Source of the DNA: Atriophallophorus winterbourni
Lineage: Eukaryota; Platyhelminthes; Trematoda; Plagiorchiida; Microphallidae
Reading direction: 5' to 3'
Length of the DNA: 64,000 nt
Assembly: GCA_013407085.1 (NCBI GenBank)
Contig: JACCGJ010013630.1
Span: forward strand, 1 to 64,000
Each line of letters starts with the position of its first letter. The first letter of the stretch is position 1. The notes below the pieces were generated by a model that was given only the letters and a program-made list of their open reading frames with translations, was not told where the DNA came from and made no database searches. The position numbers were made by a program, and so were the translations under genes. Shown here in pieces: positions 32,112 through 43,475 of the stretch.

Positions 32112-33107
32112 TCAGGTCTTTGTCCACTCGATTACTTTTTCTAAATCGGAGATAAGCGTATCTCTACTGTCGGTTCCTAGGATCTTAACATCATCAGCAA
32201 ACAGGAAGCAGCGTAAACTCAAGCACGCTGCCAGGTCGTTTACAAAAATAAGAAAAAGTAATGGACCAAGCACCGAGCCTTGAGGCACTCCACTGAGAAT
32301 CAGTGATTCCTGCGAGCACTCCCCTGCAATTCTAACATAGTTAGTGCGATTATTTAAGAAGCTGTCTAACCATCGATGTAGGTCACCTGTGACGCCACAC
32401 ATACTTAGTTTGTGCAGAAGGTACCTATGGTTCACCGAGTCAAATGCCTTTTGAAAATCAAGATAGCAGACTTCGACTACTCTTCCTTCATCGAGGCGTA
32501 ATGTCACTTCGTCCAGAAAGCTTAGAAGATTGGTTAGGCAGGACCTTCTTTTCCAGAATCCGTGCTGGGCATCAGATAGTAAGGAATTGGCTACCAAATG
32601 TTTACATACCTGGTGTCGAATGATTTTTTCCCAGCACTTGCAAAGAATGCTTGTCAGGCTTACTGGCCTGTAGTTGCGTACATCCGAAATGGGACCTTTT
32701 TTGTATATGGCTATTACCGCCGCTCGTTTCCAATCATCCGGTAGTATACCCTGGAGTGAGGTAGCTTCGAAAAGATTTATGATTGCGAGGCTAACTATAT
32801 TCGCGAGCGGTTAAAGAATAGCCGGATGTATACCGTCGGGGCCAGCTGACTTACTTTTATTTAGCTGCGACAGAACTGTGGTGACCATTTCCTGATCAAC
32901 CTCCACCGTGATGAATGGAGGTGCTCTGCACTCGTGAGTTTCTAAACAGTTACCTGAATCGCGCCGATAAACACTGCAGAAGAATGAATGCAACGCATTG
33001 GCTTTTACCGGTGCAGCCAAAGCCGTATTGCCATCGTCCAGCACTAACGTACCTATTTGTTCTCTTAATGATCGCTTGGACTGAACATAGCCATGGAAAG
33101 CTTTCAA
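32112..33107 (-). pseudogene. CR1-like ORF2, reverse transcriptase
   Basis: From N to C: Ser-Ala-Gly-Pro-Asp-Gly-Ile-His-Pro (RT entry), a stop at 32811-32813, then Tyr-Lys-Lys-Gly and Asn-Tyr-Arg-Pro-Val-Ser-Leu-Thr, Gln-His-Gly-Phe, Leu-Asp-Phe-x-Lys-Ala-Phe-Asp-Ser-Val-Asn-His (first catalytic Asp), Gly-Val-Pro-Gln-Gly-Ser-Val-Leu-Gly-Pro-Leu-Leu-Phe, and Phe-Ala-Asp-Asp (catalytic pair). Catalytic residues are intact although the frame is broken. Confidence 0.87.
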
Positions 33108-33310
33108 GTTAATCTTTGCTTTTTTGGCAAGTCAAGATTCGGAAACCCTGTAAGCTTTCCTTTGCAGCGCAACAGCTGAATTTCTGGTCTGTATGTACTG
33201 CAGCCTAGATCTGTGAGTTCCACAGAATTTGTAAGTACTCCAGCTACGGTCACGACATCTAATAGCCTTGCGAATAGACGAGCTCCACCAGGGTGGTTTT
33301 CCTCGCGTTC

Positions 33311-33979
33311 TCACCGGTTGAAGAGGAGCAAAATTATCCTGTAGTTGTAAAAGGTGCCCTTTTTTATAATATTCCACCTGATTTTTACACTAGGTTCTAA
33401 TTTGTCTGGTTCCCAACTTAGATTCTTTGCTTTAGTTTGTAGTTGGACGATGTCCATTCGATCGAAGTTGCGGGACATTTTTACCTGGGGACTAGGATGC
33501 ACTAAAGTCCAGTCAGGAAGAATTACAGCGTGGTCGCTTTTGCCTAGTGGCGAAAGGTATTTGATTCCATAAATATTTCTTTTTTGAGACGATAGAACCA
33601 AATCTCAAGTTGACGGAGTATGTCCTGTCCTAAACCTTGTATGTTCCCTGACATGTTGATAAGAGGCCCCGACATGAAACCAGTCTAGATATTGCGACTC
33701 AACTGACTTTGGTGAAGAAATTTCAGTACGCCAATCAATGCCCGGGAGATTGAAGTCTCAGACAATTATTAATTCGTTGCATTGCCATTTTAGTACTTTC
33801 AATGTGTCCATCAGTAACTGGTCGGCTAATGATGAAGCAGTCGGGCTTCTATAAGCACATGCAAGTGCCAGTCTTCTCCTAGCGACAGTAAGAAATACCG
33901 ATGTTAGTTGGATTGAGTGAGAAGCGATCTTTATCGATGTCTCACTGTGGGGGAGATCTTCGTTTATCATAATTGCCAC
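33311..33979 (-). pseudogene. CR1-like ORF2, endonuclease part
   Basis: APE-type endonuclease remnants: Ala-Ile-Met-Ile-Asn at the start, Leu-Ala-Cys-Ala-Tyr-Arg-Ser-Pro, an Asp-Phe-Asn-Leu-Pro-Gly-Ile-Asp-Trp block after a stop near 33758, and the late Pro-Leu-Gly-Lys-Ser-Asp-His-Ala-Val (SDH) motif. Two further stops occur. Confidence 0.78.
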
Positions 33980-34099
33980 TCCCCCTCCCGTAGCACCAAT
34001 ATCCCTATCCTGACGATAGATGGCATACTTAGTTGATACAATTGACGGAACATGATCATCTCTAACAGGGAAATTAAAGTATACAATTGATTACCATTT

Positions 34100-34220
34100 A
34101 TGCACTGTTTCAAGGCCCGCTGAACCTAAACATACTGTCTCCATCTGATGACGGCAAACAGCCGAAAACCAGTAGTGGAGTGTAATTTCACGGAATGTGA
34201 GCATTACATCACTTTAATCA
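34100..34220 (+). repeat. R1 repeat copy
   Basis: 'gcactgtttcaaggcccgctg', 'gatgacggcaaacagccg' and 'agtagtggagtgtaatttca' in R1 order; truncated before the second half. Confidence 0.72.
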
Positions 34221-34221
34221 C

Positions 34222-34370
34222 TAAAAATGTTATTCATATTCTCATTGTTAAACTTATATACATCAATATATACCGCGTATTTCGTATACTGAGTGTGGTT
34301 CATTCTCACTTTCATTCAAGTGTTGGTAGTTTCATTCAATTCAATAGAACACAATTCATTAAATCCAATC
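34222..34370 (+). repeat. LTR-like fragment related to element C
   Basis: Ordered blocks shared with 16005-16140 ('tcatattctcattgt', 'acttatatacatcaatatat', 'actgagtgtggtt', 'tagtttcattcaattcaat'). Like the 16005 copy, it follows directly after an R1 repeat. Possibly a remnant of a solo LTR. Confidence 0.5.
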
Positions 34371-35290
34371 CAATTTTTTTCATTAAAAATTACCCCCATA
34401 ATGCGTTCAAAATTTGAATGAAAATGTCCCAGCTTATAGAGTATTCAAATTTCCGTAACCAAGGCGAAAGTGAAGAATCAATGAAAAAGACCAGCAATAA
34501 TATTCCAAATAAATATCTTCGATATCTAAAATTATTTAAAATAATAATTATATAACTATCGGTGTTATTACAGAAATCCAATAATATCTAAATGGGTAGC
34601 TTTAAACATTGCAAATGTCGAAAGTTAGAAAATGGATAAGTTACTGAACATCATGTACCCGTAATGAACATGAAATCTCTTCTCATTTATGCGATTACAA
34701 GTTATGAAATACATTAGTACACACCTTTGATCGCAATGCTGAGAATGAGACCTTTAAAATTAAAAAGACTGACACCTTTGAAAATAAATGTAATAAGTAT
34801 GATTTTCTACACCTTCAGTAAGATTATCTGCCTCAAATGATGCTCAAAATAAATTATACCCTGAGTCACAAAACATCATTCCGCATAGCCCCAGGTTAAC
34901 AGGCGTTATTCCGGGTTTCCTGGATATTCTTCATCGATGAACAAACTAAAGTTGTTAAAAACACTGGTGCATAAAACGGTTGCCAAGTCACCGACGGCAT
35001 GTATGAAGATTGCTATCAATTCATTCTGTTTTAATCGGTGGTTAGCTGGACTATCTTTAATATTCTGTAAAATTTACATGTAGGTGATTATAAGTGTGCT
35101 ATGTTCGGTTGTCAATTTCGGACGTATAAATAGTCAATTATGAGTAATTAAGCTCTGTCCACATTAGTTATAATACAATATACAAGACTTGTAAAAATTT
35201 CCCATAGTTTGTACGTCGCATTTATTTCTCCACAGAAAAAACCCAAATGTTTCCACTTTTTCTTTGTGTTAGTCGCCAATATACCACAAT
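34371..35290. other. AT-rich non-coding stretch
   Basis: No supported gene or element on either strand. Confidence 0.4.
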
Positions 35291-35292
35291 AA

Positions 35293-35760
35293 TTGAAGTG
35301 CCTACCTGATGAGTGCAAACACCACGAACCTGGTTGTAAGATTTTATTTGCGGATAATATCAAAATTAACAGATTACAATCATCACAAGTTGGTCAGCAT
35401 GCCATAGAGAAAGATCTAAATGCGTCATTCAAATGGTATCAAGAAAATATTATACCCTTTAGTGCATCGAAATACCATGTTTTACCTATGACCGCATACT
35501 TACAACACCAGTGCTTAGGAGCTTCAACCATTCAGATGGGATAAAAGCCAACGGTTTTTAAGGCGTTTTGACATGCATATTTTGCTCAAACCATTTGTAC
35601 TGACAATTGTTGAGGTGCTTCGTCGGGTTTTGCATATGTTTGATGTAACATTATTCTCCTCATTGCGCGAAGCATATATTCGACAGAATCTTGAGCATGC
35701 AGTTCAAGCCTGGTCGTTTAAGCATCGTGAGGTAGTTCTTCTACGTCCACACTAATGAAG
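35293..35760 (+). mobile_element. Non-LTR retrotransposon fragment (RT end and C-terminus)
   Basis: It reads Leu-Phe-Ala-Asp-Asn-Ile-Lys (altered FADD), a Leu-Asn-Ala-Ser-Phe-Lys-Trp helix, Phe-Ser-Ala-Ser-Lys-Tyr, and after shifts Tyr-Ile-Arg-Gln-Asn-Leu-Glu-His-Ala-Val-Gln-Ala-Trp. These are the CR1-like RT end and post-RT block. Heavily decayed. Confidence 0.6.
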
Positions 35761-36639
35761 AACTTCAAAGCTTATCAAGGATATAAAATTCTGATGTTAT
35801 AAAGTTCGACGTCGTACCTCAAACTGATTCTCAGTGAACTACTGTAACCGTAAATGCATATTTCATTCTAGACAACAAAATCCCGCGGGAACCGTTTCAT
35901 AACCGTATATAAATAATACCGTCGTACCATTTAAAACAGAGCTGTCACATCCCCACAAGTTTGCTCACTGAGAGATTGGATTGGACGAATGCTGTTATTT
36001 TTCACTCATCGAATATACAAGCACTGAAATTATCTTCCTACTAAAATCGTAAATGTACAATCTCTTCTGGTCTTCAATGATTTACTCGGCACTCGTTTAC
36101 ATTTACTCAGATTATTGTCACAATGAAAATTTTAACATTCTTTCTATATCTCACTAATTTTCATGCTTCACCAGAGGACTTGTCGACTGGTTATGAGTTA
36201 TTGCGTGTTACACACATCCATATTCAGAAATACAGTGAAGGTGTACTCCATTTTCGATTCAGGATCGCTATAAGGAATTCTACTCAAATATAATCTACAC
36301 ATAGTACATAAAGTCAAGCGGTGATCTTTAAGAATTTAAACTTTTTGTACTGCAATTAGATATTGTTAGATTGTCCAACATTTCGATCAGTGTAGAGAAT
36401 ATACACGCAGATAGTTGTTTAGAAACCCAAATATTCGAATCATTAAACTTAAGGTGGACGCTTACATCTGGATCCAAAACTCAAAACTTTAATTTCTTTA
36501 CTGTCCTTATATCTCCTTCTAATTCTTCTGGATCGGAAGCGAATAGGATAAAATCCCTTTTGAGATTCTACATAGCAATACACCTTGGTGACTTTTGCTG
36601 ACAAGGCTGGCCCTGAGAGTGGAGGACCACCATTTAATC
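35761..36639. other. Non-coding stretch
   Basis: No supported gene. A 76-codon open frame at 36371-36601 has no recognisable motif; it might be an unrecognised endonuclease part of the retroelement that follows. Confidence 0.35.
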
Positions 36640-38475
36640 ATTCAGAGGACCAAGTCCAGCTGTCTCAAAAATTGTTAATCCAATGTGCTCTTGAATAGCT
36701 ATTGCGATAGTGAGGACGAGAGCTCGTTTGGTAGCGAGATCCAAGCGTTCCTTTCCAGCGTAAATATACTGTTCGCAATACTCAGCTCAAGAACTTTATG
36801 TTTTGCAACTTTATCTCAATCTCACGAGTCTCCGATTCAACTACTAATCTGAAGAACCGGAGGAACTCATCAACATATTGGCCGAGAAGGATTATGCTTG
36901 TTGGAAGCAGATCTACCCTTTCCTTTCGAAGTTCTAGCGTTAAGGTTTTAGTATACTTCATCTGTCTGATTGGCCTAACACCCAGTGTCCATGTATTAGA
37001 TTAGATGTCCTTCAATGAGGCTTAGGTGTATGACGCACTTATCCATGTTCGCACCAACAAATCCGAGGAGCCGGATGGCATCCACTCAATTATGCTTAAA
37101 AATCTTGCCTCAGTACATACCGAACCGTTTTACCAGCTCTTTAATTCATGCCTGCAACTGGGAGTGGTTCGCAGTAAGTAGAATGAAGCCATAGTCGTGC
37201 CAATACACAGGGGTGGTTGCAGGTCAACTCTTGGGAACTATAGACCTGTCAGCCTGAGTAGCATCGTCTCAAAAGTATTAGAAAAACTATTGCGTGTAAA
37301 AATCTGTCAGCATCTTAGTCGGCATTCTCTGTTGAGTGTAACTCAACATGGATTATTTAAGGGTAGATCCTGCCTGACTAACCTTTTTAGTTTTCCCGAT
37401 TCTCCAACTAAAATGCTGGTCGAAGGAAAGCCAGTCGAATCTCCCTACTGAGATTTTAGCAAGGCTTTTTATTCCGTGAGTCACCGTCTCCTAGAGATCA
37501 ACCTAGCAGCAAAAGGCACACAGGGTAGTCTACTTGCTTGGATAAAAGCATTCCTTACAAGCAGGACGTTCCGAGTTCGGGTTGGGTCCACGTTTTCTAG
37601 CCAAACCGACGTGATCCGTGGGGTCCATCAAGGGTTGCTACACAGTCCCATTCTATTTCTAATCTTCATTGGTGACTTGCTACCTGCCTTGAAGTGTCTA
37701 TGCTTCATTTCTGCAGATGATGTGAAGTTCATAGGATCAACGGATGAAGATACCTTGATGCACGATCTTGAGCGTGTCATAAACTGGCATACCATTGCGA
37801 CCTCACTCTGAACCTTAATAAGAGCAAACTCTTATCAGCACTAGGTTTTGAGAAAATCTCTCAAGGTTAACGTCGCACAGTGTTTTGAGGATCTGGGAGT
37901 ACTGGTTCGGGCTGACTTGAAATGGGAGGAGCAATGTGCCGCTGCGACTCAGCGTGCACACAAGATAACTTTTTCGGCTGAAATCAGTGGTATCGAGCAG
38001 AAGACCGATGTATACTGCCACTTTACAAGGCATTAGTTTTGAGCGCAACTGAATGTTGTGTTTCAGGCGTGCTGTCCTCACTACAAAAAGGACATCCTTC
38101 AGCTTGAAGGCGTACAGCTCCTCGCAACTCGCGTGATTGAGGGTCAATGAGGGAAACCGTACGGTGCGCAACTGATGTCTCTCGATCTTTTCTACCTTAG
38201 GCGCCGTCGTTGAAGAGGTGGCTTAATTAAAACCTTTAAGTTCTTGAAGGGTTTGAGTGGCGTGCCAATGAACGACTTCTTTACCTTAAGTCCCAAGGAG
38301 GGCACGCGGGGTCATTCACTTGAAAATGCTAAGAAAAGCTGTTGGCTAGACTTCAGGAAACACTTTATCAGCCTTAAAGTTGTAAACTTCTGGAACATTC
38401 TTCCGGAAGGGCTTATATCCTGCAGTACCGTCTCGAGTTTTGAGCAGGGTTTGGACCGCAACCGTGGTTAGCTTT
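36640..38475 (+). mobile_element. CR1-like non-LTR retrotransposon, decayed
   Basis: The 37197-37451 frame has Gly-Asn-Tyr-Arg-Pro-Val-Ser-Leu, Gln-His-Gly-Leu and Ser-Cys-Leu-Thr-Asn-Leu. Next come Asp-Phe-Ser-Lys-Ala-Phe (after a stop), Gly-Val-His-Gln-Gly-Leu-Leu with a Pro-Ile-Leu-Phe-Leu-Ile-Phe run, and Ser-Ala-Asp-Asp (37476-37811). The C-terminal Asp-Leu-Gly-Val block (37848-38036) and the terminal Arg-Lys-His-Phe-Ile-Ser-Leu-Lys-Val-Val-Asn-Phe-Trp-Asn (38244-38471) follow. It is the same family as 31440-34085 but more diverged and broken in at least four places. Confidence 0.78.
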
Positions 38476-39223
38476 TTCCTGCATACACTCCATAGTTACT
38501 ACATAAGCTTAGCCAGTTCACCATTTAGTTTTATCCCGTAAATCAAGTAAAGGCTAGAGTTCTCAGTTTATTATTATTATACACGATTCTACTTTAGCTG
38601 ATATCTCATCGTGCTCGTGAAGAGAAACTGCTTTTTATATTTTCAACATCGGTTATAACGCAGTGCTCCCTAAATACAATCCGGATATTCTCTTGGCGTC
38701 GATATTGTCGAAGATTTCAAACGGACAAAAGATAAAAACTTTTGGCAGTGGTAAGTGTTTCTCTGCAGCTTTCCACCGAAAAAATTATGGACGCTTGATT
38801 GGCTCGTTAGTCACATACTGTCCTGAGCAAACTGAACTGAACGTATAAATTAACAATTACAACCGGTGAAGTGAATAATTACCTTTACGGATACACACGG
38901 TAGAGTGAGTTTTAAAAACATACACGGCAATTTTAATAAAGCTGTGTGCAATCTGTGTCTCACCGCGGTAAACGATATGAAGATTTGATGGCTGATTCGA
39001 TTATAAATGAAAAAAATAATTTTCAAGTATGTTTCTACTTAAAATATATTGCTATTTTTTGTCAGACAAATAAATGTGAATAGCTCTTACAATACGAAAT
39101 ATTTGAAACCAATAATTCAATCACGGAATATTCTTTTATTTTGTATTATATTTTTCCGTAAGTGTTGTTTGACTTATCCAGTATTTTCGGCGGGTCATAT
39201 CTTCGATATCACTTTGTTGTATA
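38476..39223. other. Region upstream of RPL37A
   Basis: AT-rich. It includes the presumed promoter and 5' UTR of the RPL37A gene. I cannot point to a specific core promoter element. Possible trans-splice acceptors (for example TTATCCAG ending at about 39180) exist, but I cannot decide whether the mRNA is trans-spliced. Confidence 0.35.
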
Positions 39224-39590
39224 ATGGTACGTTATCTTGCTTTATTGATTCGTAGGCCAAACGAACGAAAAAAGTCGGAATAGTTGGAAAGTACGGTGTT
39301 AGGTATGGTGCTTCACTTCGGAAAACCGTCAAAAAAATCGAAGTTAATCAACATGCAAAATATGGTTGCAATTTCTGTGGAAAAGTATAATCTAATTTTG
39401 GTTATTACGCAATAGGATTGTCTGAGAAGAAAAGCTGTCGGTATATGGGAATGCAAAGCTTGCAAGAAAGTCGTTGCAGGTGGAGCATATGTTTCCAGGT
39501 ACTTATGTTTTCATAATAACTTCCAGTACTGTTGCCGCGACTACCACACGTGCTGCAATTCGTCGTCTCCGCGAAGCTCACGAAACATAA
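39224..39590 (+). CDS. RPL37A: 60S ribosomal protein L37a (eL43), four exons
   Basis: Structural protein of the large ribosomal subunit. Exons: 39224-39226 (the ATG alone), 39256-39384, 39416-39498 and 39527-39590, joined across introns of 29, 31 and 28 nt (GTACGT...CGTAG, GTATAA...AATAG, GTACTT...TCCAG). The spliced frame is 92 codons, the family's usual length, with no defect. The N-terminus [14 protein letters not shown] and the C4 zinc site (Cys39, Cys42, Cys57, Cys60) are conserved, as are Arg-Lys-Ala-Val-Gly-Ile-Trp and Val-Ala-Gly-Gly-Ala. An intron directly after the start codon is also known in vertebrate RPL37A. A processed pseudogene is excluded by the introns. This looks like a functional gene. 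Confidence 0.95.
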
Positions 39591-40139
39591 TCTTATTTAA
39601 ATATATGTTGGCTTTGTGAAATTAGTTTTTCTGATCTGTCATCACTGCCGTATGCTGTTCTTCAGGATAATGGAAGATTTTTATGTTTGTGGTATGCAAA
39701 ATGTATTTGACTGGCGGCTACGAGAAACGAACGAGCAAGCATCCATAACAAAAATGCGATTCTTCAGTTAATATTCTGTATGTAAATATCCATGGTATTT
39801 GAGTTTTGTGTATAAGGGTTTAGAAGACAAGGTTCCAACTTCCTCGTTCGGACTGTTTTGGTGTAAGATCTTATCACTTCTCACATGTAGCATGCTCCAA
39901 GTGTAGACGAAGTAAAGATTTTGCAAATACCAAAAGAACCCTTTGAGACTAGGTTTGTGGGATGCTTTGCGTTGAGCAAAACATCTAGGTAGTTTTGAAC
40001 GAGCAAACCTAGTTTCTCCCTTGGTGGCTAACAACGAGTGTTATTTGTGTTGTCCTGGCCTGCGGATTTAATAGCAACCCATTATAAGTCGTCTTGCTAT
40101 TATATAATGCCTATTAGGAAAGTCTACTTCGCAGCTAAC
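39591..40139. other. Region downstream of RPL37A
   Basis: Contains the RPL37A 3' UTR, but no clear AATAAA is seen close to the stop. An 88-codon antisense open frame (39768-40034) has no recognisable motif. Confidence 0.35.
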
Positions 40140-40310
40140 ATCGTGCTAAATTGATTGGCCAAGGGTAGTGAGCTGCATGCTGAAAAACGCTGGAGTCTCA
40201 CTACCACTTCTATTTCCCCCTCATATCTATCTAAGCCCTGGCAACCTGACAGTATCTTAGCCCATCTTAGTCTGGATCAGGCTTGCGCTTTCATACATAC
40301 TACTTTACGA
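40140..40310 (-). repeat. R2 repeat copy, reverse
   Basis: Reverse R2 with the full set of blocks: 'gattggcca.gggtagtgag', 'ctgcatgctgaaa', 'tggagtctcac', 'gcaacctgacagtatcttag' and 'ggatcaggcttgcgctttca'. Confidence 0.72.
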
Positions 40311-41859
40311 AAACCAACTGTCGTGAGTTGTCTGATATCACCACGAATCGCTGGTGGTTATATTTTACTAATTACGAATACGACCGTAGGACAGTCTCAA
40401 CTAAAGTACTGCAAATCAGTTATATTTCTTAGGAGGATGGGCGATATTTAGCAATTATAGGGTTGGATTGTTTAGTACCGACTGATTTTTCGTAATGTGC
40501 TTATAAATCACAGCACTACCGTGGCCTTAGTGGTAATTTCAATGAACTGGAATTGTTCTGAGTAGAGTATTCGCTTAAAAATATACATCGCAAGAGGCCA
40601 AGAATCGTTCAATTTTTGTATGCTCGTGGCCCGTCATGGCTAAATATTAAGAAATCTAGCTCTTGGACGGAAACCTCAATTATTTCTAACTATATGCAAC
40701 CTGGTAATTTCCCAGAAACAGTAAGACCATTGGAATTATAAAAATCCACCGTTGGTCACTGCATGCAATTCTTACCCACTGCGTACGTCACTGGTTAAAT
40801 GCGAAAATACTACCGCTGGTCGAAATTTCAGAACATTTTTGACACCCTGATTTAATCCTTATTTTCAACATTCAATGCGAACGACTTGAATCTTTCTGAA
40901 CTAAGGTTTTCCTAAAATCGTTAACGTTTTCATAAGTAGGTGTTAGTAAATGTACGGGGTGATTGTGCTGTCACTTTGTCCTAACGCACTATTTGGGATT
41001 CCTGGCTTATAAAAAAAAACTACGAATGTAAACGCTCCAGGGGTTCAAATATTATAGCTACAAAATGAATTCTTAACGTTTTTGCTTTCGTACGGCACAG
41101 AACGCGTTATGTAGCTCCGTGCATAACACTTTATGTACATTATCATCATGAAGCACAAGTCTGGAGCCAGACAAGCGCCAAGCAAGAAAGACAGATGAGC
41201 AAGTGCGTAAAAAACAGGAAAGCAGAATACGCATAAGCAAAAACAGCGTGATTTTGTAGTTTCACTGCACGCGATTTTGTGATTTTTTCAATTCAGGTTG
41301 TACCGGGTTAAAAATTAACACGATAAAATACACTAGCGCTACGGTGAGTTTCTTCATCCAAACGTGCCACCCGATCCTTTCTATTAGTCTGCGAATAGGG
41401 CTCGGTATGGCAAACCGTAATGAGGCGTTCTTAAAACATGTCCCAACCATCGCAAACGAGCATCAGCATTTCTCTTGGTCCTAAAACCCGCTTGGAGTCA
41501 TCTATATATGTAACGCAATGCTGCTACCGAATGCGAGCAATCATACGCATGCAACGGATGTCAAAAACAAAAGCCGAAGTACATCTTGGATATACCAAGT
41601 TTCGCAGCCATAAAGTAGTGTGGCACGCACCACTGCGTTTTACCCTCGCCACATATGACGAAGCTTAGCAAACGTCTTACCCGCTTTGCGAACACGTGAG
41701 ATCTCGTCCTCAACACAACCGCCAACACAGATACAACTGCCAAGTTAACAAAGCAGTCAATGACTTCAGGATTGTAATCACAGTTAGATTTGGAATAGAG
41801 CCGGTCCAGTCTTGGTTGAGTGTTTTACACTTGTTACGCGCAAAGCTTCAAGTGCGATA
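40311..41859. other. Non-coding stretch
   Basis: Short open frames at 41262-41743 on both strands have retroelement-like composition (Arg/Ser/Cys) and may belong to the decayed RTE element next door. No conserved block could be placed. Confidence 0.35.
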
Positions 41860-41968
41860 TTACTGTTAGGTTGCCCAGGCCTAGATAGATATGAGAAATA
41901 GAGAATAAAGATAGTAGCGAGACTTCAGCATGGAGCTCACTACCCGTGGCCAATCAATTTAGCAAGGT
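41860..41968 (+). repeat. R2 repeat copy
   Basis: 'aggttgcccaggcctaga', 'agatatgagaaatag', 'agcatggagctcactaccc' and 'gtggccaatcaatttagcaa'. Confidence 0.72.
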
Positions 41969-41969
41969 G

Positions 41970-42419
41970 TTAGCGGCACAGTACAGAAGTACTGTACGAT
42001 TGCACATCCGTGCCCCAGTATGAACGGCAATCTTGCACACTCCCTCGCCACGAGTAGCTGATAGCAATGTAGTCAATTTGCATGAACGAGACCGACGATG
42101 GAGATTTCCAGGGGGAGCAGTGACGCTTCGAATGCCGGAAGTTAGTGCTGGCAAGGTAGAGTCTGTGCTTTGAGCACAAGCAAAGCATTCTTTCCCCGCT
42201 GTCATCGTCGAAACATAACCTTCCACTCACGAAATGCTCGCTGTAGGATAGACGGCCAACACGTGCGTTCATGTTTCCAGCCAAGAGAACGCTGTCTATT
42301 CTCGATGCAAATCTAATGAAATCTTGTAATCTTCCATAAAACTCATCCTTGACACGTTCAGAGCAACCATTAGTCGATGCATAGGCAGCAACCACTAACG
42401 GAAAAAGTGTCAACATCAA
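41970..42419 (-). pseudogene. RTE-like retrotransposon endonuclease fragment
   Basis: A 150-codon - strand frame with APE endonuclease motifs of the RTE type: Val-Ala-Ala-Tyr-Ala-Ser-Thr-Asn, Asp-Glu-Phe-Tyr-x-x-Leu-Gln, Leu-Ala-Gly-Asn-Met-Asn-Ala-Arg-Val-Gly, Leu-Tyr-Leu-Ala-Ser-Thr-Asn-Phe-Arg-His, and Gln-Ile-Asp-Tyr-Ile-Ala-Ile-Ser-Tyr-x-Trp-Arg-Gly-Ser. The late Ser-Asp-His region is altered. The catalytic Asp of the Gly-Asp-Met-Asn motif is Gly-Asn here. No RT follows, so this is an isolated fragment. It overlaps the tail of an R2 copy. Confidence 0.8.
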
Positions 42420-42544
42420 TTGTTTTTAGGTCCAGTATAAGACAGTAGTTATACAGCCCCTCCAAGAAGTCCGGTCAGAGAAGACTTGTGATTGGGAATT
42501 GACATTCGAAAGGGCCAAACGGTGCAAGGTCATTATAGGAACAA

Positions 42545-42680
42545 CCAGTAACTCCTATTTCCATTTCCCCTTATATATGTCTAGGCCTGGGTAACATGAC
42601 AGTATCTTAGCCCACGTGCAATCTGACTGTGCAGCACTTTGCCTGGATCAGGCTTGTGCTTTCATACTTTAACATACCAC
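42545..42680 (-). repeat. R2 repeat copy, reverse
   Basis: 'tatgtctaggcctggg.aac', 'tgacagtatcttagcccac', 'gtgcagcactttgcctggat' and 'caggcttgtgctttcata'. Confidence 0.7.
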
Positions 42681-42689
42681 TATGAAGCC

Positions 42690-43235
42690 AGCCAAGGCAC
42701 TCGATCTACATGGGTCGATTGCTGGTGGTGACCGTGGTACGGTACACGTATAACGGACCAGGACAAAGTCAAGTCTCACATCGGGTGAACGTTCTGCCGG
42801 AGCCGTCTCACATGGGGTGCTGCTTGCAGAAATCGCCCGTCTGGCATGGTATTTATACGAACAGGAGCAGATGTAGGCGCATCCGTAGACTTGACAACGA
42901 AGAACCAGATGTTGAGAATTTCCGGCTTCCCCAAGTTTGATGGCAAACGGCCTCGCCTGGATAAAACTGGGTGGCGTGCCAAGTCGGGCTGGTAAGGACT
43001 TTGTCTGATGGATTTTGGGTTGGACGGTAAGGGCTCAATACTGGGGCTACCGGCTTTGTTGGCGACCAGCGTCGGCGATCAGTGTTCCACGGTTGCATCA
43101 GTAGGAAGTGTGCATGTGTACAGGAGGGGGTAAAATACTGTCTCTGGTGCATAGGTTTAAGGCCACGACCGAGTGAAAAAGACGAGGTACAAGAATGCAC
43201 GGGAAATATACTAATCGGTAGAAACGTGTTTAATA
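42690..43235. other. GC-richer block with overlapping open frames
   Basis: Both strands stay open for long stretches (42853-43200 on -, 42710-42940 on +). The - strand reading is Pro/Ser/Thr/Trp-rich with no domain and looks like a repeat or a retroelement untranslated region, not a gene. It directly follows the 3' side of element E and may be part of it. Confidence 0.35.
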
Positions 43236-43475
43236 TGCATTACATAATCGGCGAACCTTACACGCTGCCGTTTCGCGCGCATAGTTGTTGTGGCTGGCTC
43301 TGAGTTAGTAGTGGGTCTTGCGGATTAACTTGGTCAACTGTATAGTCCATGAATGCCTGTTTGACTGTGTCAATCGAAACAGTGTCATTCCTACCGTCTC
43401 GGTCAATCACAACTGTTTTTGGGAACTACTGAATTAGCTTAAACTTTCCAGCATAAGGAGGGTGAAGAGGTTGCT

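Larger units (their letters stand above)
31440..34085 (-). mobile_element. CR1-like non-LTR retrotransposon, 5'-truncated
   Basis: On the - strand the order is endonuclease, RT, and C-terminal region, as in SR1/Perere-type CR1 elements of flukes. The 5' end is lost inside the endonuclease (Gly-Gly-Gly-Val-Ala-Ile block near 33995). It contains stops and frameshifts at several points, so it is inactive, but it is the most complete non-LTR copy in the window and serves as reference for the other fragments. Repeat R1 borders its 5' side at 34100. Confidence 0.85.

Noticed and set aside
39049..39255. 68-codon + open frame ending just before RPL37A
   Set aside because: It covers the 5' flank, ATG and first tiny intron of RPL37A in another register.
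42853..43200. 115-codon Pro/Ser-rich - strand open frame
   Set aside because: Low-complexity reading through a repeat-like block next to element E; no domain or splice support.
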